64,000 nucleotides of DNA, from positions 1,178,001 to 1,242,000 of the forward strand of contig NZ_JAWJEJ010000001.1 of assembly GCF_032911445.1 (NCBI RefSeq). Direction: 5' to 3'. The first letter of the stretch is position 1, and every line of letters begins with the position of its first letter. Source of the DNA: Sphingomonas sp. HF-S4. GTDB lineage: Bacteria > Pseudomonadota > Alphaproteobacteria > Sphingomonadales > Sphingomonadaceae. The position numbers were made by a program, and so were the translations under genes. Of this stretch, positions 1-10,032 are shown piece by piece. The notes below the pieces were generated by a model. The model saw nothing but the letters and a program-made list of their open reading frames with translations. It was not told the origin of the DNA and did no database searches.

Positions 1-1
1 G

Positions 2-2116
2 AACCTGATCCCCGAGCGCAACCGGGCGAAGTTCCTGCAATTGCTCGGCATCCCGCTGCGTACTGCGAGCGAGGCGCGCGGGCTGGTGGCGTTCGCGAAC
101 GAGAAGGGTGCGCTCGCGACCCAGACGATCCAGCGCGACTTCGAGCTGCTCGCAGGCGCAATGCCGTTCCGCACGGTGACCGGGCTCGACGTGCTGCCGG
201 TCGAGGCCAAGCTGTTCGTCAAGCGGCCGGTGGCGAACCCGGCGCCCGAGCTACGGAAATATTACGAGCTGCTCTACGCCTCGTACGGCGCGACGCTGCC
301 GGCGCAGCTCACGCTCTACCAGAGCGCGCCGTTCGATCCGGCGCAGGGGCCGCTCGACTTGGCCGAGACGATCGATCGGACGCTGTGGATCGCGCTGGTC
401 GCGCGGAAGGACGACCTTGCCGCGACCGACGACCCGACCAAGCTGGTGCGCGAGGCGATTGCGGGGCGGAACCTTTCGCTCGGGCTGGCGCCGGCCGAGG
501 ATGTCGAGCAGCTGGCTATCCCCGTGGGCGGGGCGACGACGGCGCCGGCGGACCTGCTGCGCTACGACATCGCCCGGCCGGCGGCGAACGGCGAGCTGCT
601 GTTCGTCAATGGGCGGCCGGCGCCCGACTGGCGGGCGCTCGATGCGCGGGCGGACTTCGATCCGTCGCGCGAGGTGGGGGTGGTCGAGATCGGGCTGCCC
701 GAGGCCGATGCGCTCCGGTTGTGGAACAACCTCGATCCGTTCGAGGCGGGGGTGGGCGAATTGCCCCCGGCGATCGACGACAGCGCGATCGCCGAGACGC
801 TGGTCACCTGGATCCGCGTGCGCGCCTCGTCGGCGGCGGAGGTGCGGCTGCGCTGGGCGGGGATCAATGCGGTCGGCGTGCGCCAGTTCGAGACGATCCG
901 CGCCGAGCGCCTAGCCGACGGCGACGGCAGCCCCGACCAGGTCCGCCAGCTCGCCAAGGCGCCGGTGCTCGAGAACAGCGTCGCGATCGTCAGCGTGTCG
1001 CCCGAAGGGACCGAGACCGAATGGAGCGCGATCGACGATCTGCTCGCCGCCGCGCCCGAGGTGCCCATACCGGGCGCGAGCCAGCAGCTCGGCCCGGCGA
1101 CGTCGTTCCGCGTCGATGCCGAGGCCGGGGTGGTCAGCTTCGGCGACGGGCTGGCGGGGCGGCGGCCCGGCGCCGACGAGCGGCTCTATGCGCGATACGA
1201 GTATAGCGAGGGGCAGGAAGGCAATGTCGGCCCCCATGCGCTCAAGGCCGGTCCGCTGGCACCCGGCGGCTTCACCGCGACCAATCCGATCGCGACCTGG
1301 GGCGGCACCGACGCCGAGAGCGTGCGATCGGGCGAGAAGCAGGTGCAGCGGATGCTCCAGCACCGCGACCGGCTGGTCACCGAGGCCGATTTCCGCAGCA
1401 TCGCCTGGCGCACGCCGGGCGTGTCGATCGGACGGATCGACGTGCTCCCGGCCTGGCATCCCGACCTCGCCCCTGGCGCGATCGGCACCGTGCCCGGCGT
1501 GGTGACGCTGCTCGTCGCCCCGCGCAACGATCCCGAGCACCCCGCCGCGCCGCGCCCCGACGCACCGTTTCTCGACGCGCTGTGCGCCTATCTCGATCCG
1601 CGCCGGCTGGTGACCACCGAGTTGGTGCTGCGCGGGCCGGCGTACAAAAGGATCTGGGTGTCGGTGGGGATCGAAGTCGGCGGCGGCTATACGATCGCCG
1701 AGGTGGCCGACGCCGTTAAGGCGCGGCTGCGCGCCTATCTGAGCCCGCTGCCTCCCGAGGACAGCGACTTCTCGACCACCGAGGGCCCGCTCTACGGCCC
1801 CGCGACCGATCCGGCGCTGCGCGGCTGGCCGCTCGGTCGCCCGGTCCATGCCCGCGCACTGATGGCCGAGGCGGCGCGCGTGCCCGGCGTGGTCGAAGTC
1901 GCCGACATCCAGCTCGCGCTCGACACCGGCGGCAAGATGGACGCGGTGCCCATCACCGGGATCGAGCTTCCCGAGCTGGCCGGCATCTCGGTGGTCGGCG
2001 GCGATCCGATCGACATCAGCCTGCTGCGCGGCGATCTGGGTTCGGGCGGCACCGGCAGTGGCACGGGCGACGGCTCGGCGCTGCTACCCGTTCCCGTCGT
2101 GGCGGAGACGTGCTGA
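2..2116 (+). CDS. eCIS/phage-like baseplate assembly protein (baseplate J family), 5' partial
   Basis: The frame is open from base 2, reading NLIPERNRAKFLQ before the first in-window TTG at 41, so the true start lies to the left and this is the last ~704 residues. The segment around residues 440-600 (SGEKQVQRMLQHRDRLVTEA, then TPGVSIGRIDVLPAWHP and VTLLVAPRNDPEHP) is typical of the 'putative baseplate assembly protein' group related to Baseplate_J/gp6 and Afp11 of contractile injection systems. Such proteins form the baseplate wedge around the spike. The C-terminus is Gly/Ser-rich. The stop overlaps the next start (TGATG), so it is translationally coupled to the tail protein gene. Family assignment is by sequence reading; a role in an eCIS rather than a phage comes from the downstream ATPase and DUF4157 genes. 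Confidence 0.85.
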   Translation, partial: NLIPERNRAKFLQLLGIPLRTASEARGLVAFANEKGALATQTIQRDFELLAGAMPFRTVTGLDVLPVEAKLFVKRPVANPAPELRKYYELLYASYGATLPAQLTLYQSAPFDPAQGPLDLAETIDRTLWIALVARKDDLAATDDPTKLVREAIAGRNLSLGLAPAEDVEQLAIPVGGATTAPADLLRYDIARPAANGELLFVNGRPAPDWRALDARADFDPSREVGVVEIGLPEADALRLWNNLDPFEAGVGELPPAIDDSAIAETLVTWIRVRASSAAEVRLRWAGINAVGVRQFETIRAERLADGDGSPDQVRQLAKAPVLENSVAIVSVSPEGTETEWSAIDDLLAAAPEVPIPGASQQLGPATSFRVDAEAGVVSFGDGLAGRRPGADERLYARYEYSEGQEGNVGPHALKAGPLAPGGFTATNPIATWGGTDAESVRSGEKQVQRMLQHRDRLVTEADFRSIAWRTPGVSIGRIDVLPAWHPDLAPGAIGTVPGVVTLLVAPRNDPEHPAAPRPDAPFLDALCAYLDPRRLVTTELVLRGPAYKRIWVSVGIEVGGGYTIAEVADAVKARLRAYLSPLPPEDSDFSTTEGPLYGPATDPALRGWPLGRPVHARALMAEAARVPGVVEVADIQLALDTGGKMDAVPITGIELPELAGISVVGGDPIDISLLRGDLGSGGTGSGTGDGSALLPVPVVAETC

Positions 2117-4731
2117 TGAACGCCGACGGCCAGCGCTTCCACCTGCTCCTCGGCGAGGCCGATTGGGCGCGCGGGCGTGTTGATGATACGACGACGCTGG
2201 CGGAAGTGTGGGAGATGCCCGTCGGCGATCAGCCGGCAACCGCGCCCGGCTGGGACGAGGAGCGCGTCGAGCTGACGCTGGCACCCCTGCGCGACCCGCT
2301 GGCGTTCACGCCGGGCGAAGTGCCGCTCTCGCCCGAGGTCCGCCGCGCCGCGGCAGCCGATCGCTTCGGCAACGTCTATTGGATCGGCGACGACGCGACC
2401 CAGCTGTTCGTCCGCTCGCGCGGCGACGGATCGACGACGCGCTTCTGGCCCGACACGCGCGCGCAACGGCCCGCGCCGCGGCTGTTCGTGCCGCACGACG
2501 ATCGCGTACCCGTGGCGGTGCCCTATCGCGCCCTGGCAGCGACCGGCGACGGCTGGCTGATCGCGGCGAGCGATATCGGGCTCGACAGTTTCGATCTGGT
2601 CGCGGGCGGTCCGCCGCTGCATTTCGACTGGCCCGCCGAGGATGCGCCGAGCGTCACCGATCTCGAGCCGCGCTGCGAAAGCGGATTGTGGCTGCTCGAC
2701 GGCCCCGCCCGGCGGCTGTTCGAACTCGACGCGCGTGCTTCCCTGGTCGGTGCCGGGCTGGGCGAGGAAGTCCCCGAGCTGTTCCAGCCAGTGAGCGGCG
2801 AGGCGCGGGCACGGGCACCCGCGGTGGCTGCCGAGGGCCATGACCTGACCGCGCTCGATCCCGCGATCGATCCGATCGCGATCGCCGCGCTACCGAGTGG
2901 CGCGGTCGCGATCCTCTCGCGCACGCCATCGGCGCTGTATCTGTGGACCGGCGAGGCGGCCCCGCAGGCCGGACTGCCACTCGACTTCGTGCCGCACGAC
3001 ATGGTCGCGGGCAATGTGCTGCTGCGCGGCAGCGAGAGCGTGCTGCGCGTGCTCGTCTCCGACGCGACGGGCAACCAGCTCCGCGCCTTCCGCTTCGAGA
3101 CGGAGGACGGCCCGAAACTGCGCGAGACCAGCGAGAGCTTCCCGCTGCGCCGCCACGGTGGCCGCGCGCTCGTCTCGATCGAGGGCAATGCCAGCTACGA
3201 CAGCGGCGACATCCCCAATTGGCCGCAGGTGGTCGAGAAGCCGCGCCAGCAATTCCGCGTGCGTGCCGACTTCCGCAGTCCGGTGTTCGACAGCGGGATG
3301 CCAAGCGCGGTGTGGGACCGGCTGCGGCTCGATGGCTGCGTACCGCCCGGGACGCGCATTCTGGTCGAGGCGCGCGCGAGCGACGAGGCCGACGGACTCG
3401 GCGCGTGGGTGCCGCAGCCTTCGCCGATCCTGTCGCGATCGGGCAGCGAACTCGCCGCGCATTCGGCCAATGCGCTGGTCGCGACCGATCCGCTCGCCCA
3501 GCACGGCACGTTCGAGCTGCTGTTCCAGCGCATCGAGGGGCGCTTCCTCGAAGTGCGGCTGAGCCTGACTAGCGATGGCGATTCGAGCCCGAGGCTGCGC
3601 GCTCTACGAGCGTCGTGGCCGCGCGTCTCCTGGGCCGAGCGCTATCTGCCCGCGCTCTATCGCGAGGATCCCGAGCCCGCCGATTTCCTCGAACGCTTCC
3701 TCGCCAACATGCAGGGGACGACCAGCGTAATCGAGGCGCGGATGATTTCCGCCCAAGCCTTGTTCGATACGCGCACTGCGCCGGTCGAGGCGCTGGGCTG
3801 GCTGGCCGAATGGTTCGACGTCGCGCTCGATCCGTCATGGGGCGAGCAGCGGCGGCGGCTGTTCATCGCGCATGCGATCCGCTTCTTCGGCTGGCGCGGG
3901 ACGATGCGCGGGCTGGAGAGCGCGCTGGCGCTCGCGTTTGTCCAGCCGCTTGAGGGCACCTTGTTCAGCGATGAGGATTGCCGCTGCGAGGGCGCGATCC
4001 GCATCGTCGAAAGCTATCGGACGCGCACGCTGGGGCGGATCGGCGCGGGCGATACGAGCAGCGTGGTCGATCCGCCGACGCACGATGCCGGGCTGACCGA
4101 GCGCGAGAACTGGAAAGCGTTCCAGCAGGCGCGGGCAGTGACGGGCCTGATGGCGACGCTGCCGCGGCTTTCGGTGCCGCCCGCGCATGCCGCCAATTGG
4201 GCCGCCTTCCTCAAGCTCCAGTCGCACAACCGCACGCTGTGGCAGCGTTTCCTCGCCGGGCGCTATCGCCGGCTGGCGCTGCTCAACCAGGCGCATGGCA
4301 GCGCGTGGAAGCGCTTCGGCGAAGTCTCGCTCGCCGATACCAGCCTGGCGACGCTCCAGGCGCGGGCGGACTGGCAGGAATTCGAGAAGGAGCTGCTGCC
4401 GATCGACCGGACCGCACACCGCTTCTCGGTGCTGCTGCCGGTGAGCGCGACCGACGCCACCGATGCAGAGACGCTTGCACGGCGCGAGGCGCTGGCGCGG
4501 CGGATCATCGCGCTCGAAAAGCCCGCGCACACGATCTTCGATATCCGCTTCTACTTCGCGATGAACCGCATCGGCGAGGCGCGGCTGGGCTACGACACCG
4601 CGATCGGCGCGGGCAGCCGCGCGCCCGAGCTGCTGCCCGGCGCGATCCTGGGCAAGGCCTATATCGGCGAGAGCTTCATCGGCCCCGACGGGCTTCCCCT
4701 CACTCCTGACCGCGCGCGGCTCGCATGCTGA
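2116..4731 (+). CDS. Phage tail-like protein of the eCIS baseplate (gpI/Afp12-like)
   Basis: 871 residues from the ATG at 2116, which overlaps the upstream stop; a GTG two codons earlier is possible. The N-terminal ~450 residues are beta-rich and repetitive (propeller-like, e.g. FGNVYWIGDDATQLFVRSRG). A tail-protein domain starts near residue 505 with ERYLPALYREDPEPADFLER and continues with TAPVEALGWLAEWFDVALDP and RFFGWRGTMRGLESALAL, the hallmark of the P2 gpI-related family found in phage-tail-like particles. It probably links the baseplate wedge to the fibres. The C-terminal ~230 residues (YFAMNRIGEARLGYDTAIGA) are characteristic of eCIS versions but have no clear assignment. A 33-base gap separates it from the fibre gene. 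Confidence 0.82.
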   Translation: MNADGQRFHLLLGEADWARGRVDDTTTLAEVWEMPVGDQPATAPGWDEERVELTLAPLRDPLAFTPGEVPLSPEVRRAAAADRFGNVYWIGDDATQLFVRSRGDGSTTRFWPDTRAQRPAPRLFVPHDDRVPVAVPYRALAATGDGWLIAASDIGLDSFDLVAGGPPLHFDWPAEDAPSVTDLEPRCESGLWLLDGPARRLFELDARASLVGAGLGEEVPELFQPVSGEARARAPAVAAEGHDLTALDPAIDPIAIAALPSGAVAILSRTPSALYLWTGEAAPQAGLPLDFVPHDMVAGNVLLRGSESVLRVLVSDATGNQLRAFRFETEDGPKLRETSESFPLRRHGGRALVSIEGNASYDSGDIPNWPQVVEKPRQQFRVRADFRSPVFDSGMPSAVWDRLRLDGCVPPGTRILVEARASDEADGLGAWVPQPSPILSRSGSELAAHSANALVATDPLAQHGTFELLFQRIEGRFLEVRLSLTSDGDSSPRLRALRASWPRVSWAERYLPALYREDPEPADFLERFLANMQGTTSVIEARMISAQALFDTRTAPVEALGWLAEWFDVALDPSWGEQRRRLFIAHAIRFFGWRGTMRGLESALALAFVQPLEGTLFSDEDCRCEGAIRIVESYRTRTLGRIGAGDTSSVVDPPTHDAGLTERENWKAFQQARAVTGLMATLPRLSVPPAHAANWAAFLKLQSHNRTLWQRFLAGRYRRLALLNQAHGSAWKRFGEVSLADTSLATLQARADWQEFEKELLPIDRTAHRFSVLLPVSATDATDAETLARREALARRIIALEKPAHTIFDIRFYFAMNRIGEARLGYDTAIGAGSRAPELLPGAILGKAYIGESFIGPDGLPLTPDRARLAC

Positions 4732-4746
4732 GCCGCGCCCCCCTAA

Positions 4747-6357
<1,611 letters not shown>

Positions 6358-6360
6358 GCC

Positions 6361-7590
6361 ATGCCAGGCGATTTCGTCGCGCTCCAGGAGCCGTTCGGAG
6401 AGGATGCGATCCGGACGGTCAACTTCTTCAACGGTCGGCTGCTGACCGGCAACGACATGAGCCGCGAGCAGGCGGCGCGGCGCGAGGCCGACGCGCGGAT
6501 CGGCCTTGCGCTGGGCGACGGGATCGCGAACGGGCTCCAGGTCGCGTTCAAGGGCAATATCGCGCCCGGCGGACGCCCCGCGGTCGAGGTCCAGCCGGGC
6601 GTCGCGGTCAATCGGGCGGGCAGTGTGCTGTGCCTCAAGCACAAGGTGTCGCTGGCGCTTGATCGCGCCGCGCAACCGGGGACCGACAATGTCGCGTGCC
6701 TGTTCGGCGACTGCGCGCCGCTCGCCGACGGGGATTATGTCGCGGGGGCGGGGCTCTACGTGCTCACGATCGCGCCGGCCTTCACCAGCGAGGGGCGCGC
6801 GGCGGTGAGCGGGATGGGCGATACCAGCCCGCGCTGCGCGCTCGACGCCACGGTCGAAGCGGTGCAATTCCGCCTGCTCGAGATCCGCGACGAACTGTTC
6901 GATGCCGATCCGGGCCAGGGCGATTTCCGCAATCGCATCGCCTATGAGGCGTTCGGCGTGGGCGTGCTGCCCGGCTGGCCCGCCAATCTGCTCGGCGGCA
7001 CGGCGCGCGCCGACGACCTGATCGAAGTCATGGCCGGCCACGGACTGAGCCTGGGCGAAGTCCCGCTCGCGCTGATTGCCTTCACCAGCGCAGGCCACAC
7101 ATTCACCGACAATTGGAGCGTCCGCCGGCCGATAGCGCTGCGCGATCCGGACGGGGTGGTCGGCGCGATCTCCGAGCCGCGGCGGCTGGCGGTGGGGCGG
7201 GCGATGTTCCGCCAGTTCCAGGACGAAGTCGCGACGATCCCGGCGATCGGGCTCATTCGCGCGCGCGACCGCTTCCGCTATCTGCCGCCGGTCGGGCTGA
7301 TCCCCGCGCTAGGCGACAATCGCATCGACTTCTTCTTCGAAGGCATGACCGTGCGGGGGCCGACGCATATCGACGCCAGCGCAGTCGAGCCGCTGCTGCG
7401 CGAGAGCCTCTCCGCGCCGGCGATCGATACCGACAGCGCGCACGCGATCTGGCTCTATCGCGTCGCGCAGAGCGAAATCGCGAACAAGCCCGATTTGCTG
7501 ATCTTCGCGAACGGCCACCTGCCGTATCGCGCGGATGCAAGGTTCAACCTAAGCCACTGGAATTTCGCGAACTATCCGCTGATTCCGTGA
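6361..7590 (+). CDS. eCIS-associated protein of unknown function (fibre/baseplate accessory)
   Basis: 409 residues starting four bases after the fibre gene stop. The N-terminus has NFFNGRLLTGNDMSREQAAR followed by R...LGDGIANGLQV, a pattern I associate with proteins encoded in many eCIS loci; the collagen-like protein upstream has a diverged version ([30 protein letters not shown]). After the motif comes a beta-rich domain (PAVEVQPGVAVNRAGSVLCL), then a mixed domain without recognisable catalytic residues. No signal peptide or membrane segment is seen, fitting a cytoplasmically assembled particle component. Likely a fibre-attachment or baseplate decoration protein, but this is positional inference. 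Confidence 0.55.
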   Translation: MPGDFVALQEPFGEDAIRTVNFFNGRLLTGNDMSREQAARREADARIGLALGDGIANGLQVAFKGNIAPGGRPAVEVQPGVAVNRAGSVLCLKHKVSLALDRAAQPGTDNVACLFGDCAPLADGDYVAGAGLYVLTIAPAFTSEGRAAVSGMGDTSPRCALDATVEAVQFRLLEIRDELFDADPGQGDFRNRIAYEAFGVGVLPGWPANLLGGTARADDLIEVMAGHGLSLGEVPLALIAFTSAGHTFTDNWSVRRPIALRDPDGVVGAISEPRRLAVGRAMFRQFQDEVATIPAIGLIRARDRFRYLPPVGLIPALGDNRIDFFFEGMTVRGPTHIDASAVEPLLRESLSAPAIDTDSAHAIWLYRVAQSEIANKPDLLIFANGHLPYRADARFNLSHWNFANYPLIP

Positions 7591-7603
7591 GGGAGCGACG
7601 ATC

Positions 7604-8347
7604 ATGGCGATAAGCAACTTCAATCCGGCCGAGAATGTCCAATATTCCGGGTACAGCCAGGAAAAGCTGAGCGACCGCAATCGCTTCCTGATCGAGACGC
7701 TGCTTGCCGATAGCGGCATCTATTACGGGGCGGTGGCGGCACCGACGCCGACTCCCACGCCGCCGACCGCCCCCGCGCCGAGCCCGACGCCTTCGCCCGC
7801 TCCCGCACCGACACCCTCGCCAAGTCAGGCGGGCACCACGGTCAACACCTTCGTGCGGCTCGCGCTGAGCGAAGTGAAGCCCGGCGACCTGATCACCGCC
7901 GGGTTCGCCAACAATCTGATCGAGGCGATCATGGCGCTCGAGGCGCGGGTCAAGGCGCTCGAAGGCGGCAGCGGGACGACGCCGACACCCACGCCGACAC
8001 AGCCCACGCCGACGCCCTCGGGTCCCGAGACATCGCTGAGCGGGGGGGGCAGATCCGAGATCGGCCGTGCCGCGCCGACGATCGAGTCGGTCACCGGCGA
8101 AACGGTGCGCGGCAAGGGCGTGGACATCGCGGTGACCGGCGACAATCTAGGCGAGGGCGTGCTCGAACGCGTGCTGCTCGGGACGACCACGATCGCGCCG
8201 AGGCTGATCAAGTTCACGCGGACCGGCTTCACCTTCACCACCACCGCGGCGATCGTGAAGAACGCCAGGAACCGCATCACCGTGGTGACCAGCGGCGGCG
8301 AGGATAGCGCCGCGATCGCCAGCGGCAAGAAAGCGCCGGTGCTGTGA
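7604..8347 (+). CDS. Small eCIS-associated protein with Pro/Thr linkers and an IPT-like C-terminal domain
   Basis: 247 residues, ATG after GAGGGAG. Order: an N-terminal ~45 residues (NPAENVQYSGYSQEKLSDRN), a Pro/Thr/Ala linker (residues ~46-78), a helical segment (LITAGFANNLIEAIMALEAR) that could oligomerise, a second Pro/Thr linker (~125-140), and a beta domain (PTIESVTGETVRGKGVDIAV) with the look of an Ig-like/TIG fold. The stop overlaps the next start by four bases (GTGA), so it is coupled to the following gene. A structural or adaptor role in the particle is plausible; no family is confidently recognised. Confidence 0.5.
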   Translation: MAISNFNPAENVQYSGYSQEKLSDRNRFLIETLLADSGIYYGAVAAPTPTPTPPTAPAPSPTPSPAPAPTPSPSQAGTTVNTFVRLALSEVKPGDLITAGFANNLIEAIMALEARVKALEGGSGTTPTPTPTQPTPTPSGPETSLSGGGRSEIGRAAPTIESVTGETVRGKGVDIAVTGDNLGEGVLERVLLGTTTIAPRLIKFTRTGFTFTTTAAIVKNARNRITVVTSGGEDSAAIASGKKAPVL

Positions 8348-10032
8348 TCAAGGCGCGGCCGGCGCTGCGCATCGATCGGGCCCGGCTGGCCAACCCCCGG
8401 CCTGGCGACCGCGCGCGGCTGGCCAATGCGCTCGAGCTGGTGACGCACGCGTCAACAGGCGTGGATGCCCGCGCGTTGCTGCTGATCCGGCGGGTGCGGA
8501 TGCGGCGGCCGCTTGCCGAAGGGCTCGAAGGCTTTGCCGGCGAGCTGATCGAGCGAATCCGCGCCGCGCGCACCGCATCCGGGCGCGGGGCGGTGGAAAG
8601 CGTGTATTTCGCGGACGAGGTCGCGCTCGAATGCGCGGTGGTCGCGGCATGGCTGGGGGGCGAGGCGCTGCCCGAACTGGTGCGCCGCGCCGTGCCCGCG
8701 AGCACGACGCCGCGGCTGCGCTGGCGGCAGCGGCTGCTCGCCGACCCGGTGCGACTGCCGCGCGTGATCGCGGCGCTGGCGGACACGCGGCTGGCAGGGC
8801 GGTGGCTCGCGCATTTCGAGCGGGGGGAGTTGCAGGCGACCGCCGACCTCCTGGTGCGCGTTTATGGCGGGGGCATCGCGCCGGTCGAGCGCGCGGAAGC
8901 GACGCCGGATGTGCCGGTATCCGAGCCACCGCGGCAGGCGAGGGCTCGGATACCGGCGCTGGTCGAGGCGATCGCGGCGGCTCGTGCCGAGACGGGCGAA
9001 CCCATCGCGCAAATGCTGATCGCGGTGTCGCTGCTAGCGGTGCGCCGGCCCGAACTGCTCGCGACCCGCGCCTTCGTCGAGGCGCATGCCGACTGGATCG
9101 AGGCGGCGACTGCGCAACCGCCGGCACGCGATGTCATCGAGGCGCTTGGCGCGGAAATGGCGGGGGCGGCCGTCCTGAAACCTTCATCGCGCACCGGTTC
9201 CCCGCAGGAAAGCCGCGGCGGAGCGATCGCGCCCGTCGAAGGGCCGCGCCCTGGAGGATCGATGCGCGCCATCGCCGATCGGCGGGATGACCTGACCGGG
9301 AGCGAGCCGGCATGCGCGACGACACCCGCCACGCCTCGGCAGGAGGCGCCCTTGGAGGCGATCGCCGTTCCGGTCGAGGCGCCGCCGCGCATCGTCGCGA
9401 GTGAGCATGCCGGGCTGTTCTTCCTGCTCAACATCTTTCTCGCGCTCGGCCTGTACGGCGATTTCACGCGACCGGGTCACGGGCTGCGCGGGCTTTCGCC
9501 GTTCGAGCTGCTGTTGCTGCTCGGGCGACAATGGCTTGGCCCCGGCCTTGCCGGCGATCCCCTCGCGCCGCTGTTGCGCGAGTTGGCGGGGCTGGGGCCG
9601 CGCGAACGGGTCGGCAGCAACTTCGAGGCGCCGGCGTGGCGCGTGCAGCCCGAATGGTTGGCGCCCTGGCCGGTGGCGCCTCAGCGTGCGATCCGGGGCC
9701 CCCACGGCACGAGCCGCTGGCATATGGCGGGCTTCCCGATCGCCGATGTCTGGCATGCGCCGCGCCCCGAATCCTGGATGCGCCGACGCTGGGTCGCGTG
9801 CCTCGGTCGCTATCTCGAGGCGCGGATCGCACGGGCGCTGGGGGAGGAAGACTACCGGGCGGCGGTGGCAATACTCGCCGATCGGCCCGGCACCATCCGC
9901 ATCGACTCCGAGCGGATCGAGATCGGCTTCCTGCTCGACACCCACCCGCTCGGACTTCGCCTTGCCGGCCTCGATCGCGATCCGGGCTGGATCCCCGCGG
10001 CGGGGCGCAGCATCGGGTTTCGCTTCGCATGA
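8344..10032 (+). CDS. eCIS protein, tape-measure candidate (Afp14-like by position)
   Basis: 562 residues from a GTG overlapping the upstream stop. Mainly alpha-helical and Arg/Ala-rich. A hydrophobic segment near residues 350-400 (SEHAGLFFLLNIFLALGLYG) and the C-terminal LAGLDRDPGWIPAAGRSIGF resemble segments I associate with contractile-injection-system proteins encoded just before the ATPase; in Afp/PVC loci that slot is held by the tape-measure protein. The length would be compatible with a short tube. No enzyme motif is visible. The stop overlaps the ATPase start by four bases (ATGA). The family name is tentative; membership in the eCIS operon is firm. Confidence 0.5.
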   Translation: MIKARPALRIDRARLANPRPGDRARLANALELVTHASTGVDARALLLIRRVRMRRPLAEGLEGFAGELIERIRAARTASGRGAVESVYFADEVALECAVVAAWLGGEALPELVRRAVPASTTPRLRWRQRLLADPVRLPRVIAALADTRLAGRWLAHFERGELQATADLLVRVYGGGIAPVERAEATPDVPVSEPPRQARARIPALVEAIAAARAETGEPIAQMLIAVSLLAVRRPELLATRAFVEAHADWIEAATAQPPARDVIEALGAEMAGAAVLKPSSRTGSPQESRGGAIAPVEGPRPGGSMRAIADRRDDLTGSEPACATTPATPRQEAPLEAIAVPVEAPPRIVASEHAGLFFLLNIFLALGLYGDFTRPGHGLRGLSPFELLLLLGRQWLGPGLAGDPLAPLLRELAGLGPRERVGSNFEAPAWRVQPEWLAPWPVAPQRAIRGPHGTSRWHMAGFPIADVWHAPRPESWMRRRWVACLGRYLEARIARALGEEDYRAAVAILADRPGTIRIDSERIEIGFLLDTHPLGLRLAGLDRDPGWIPAAGRSIGFRFA

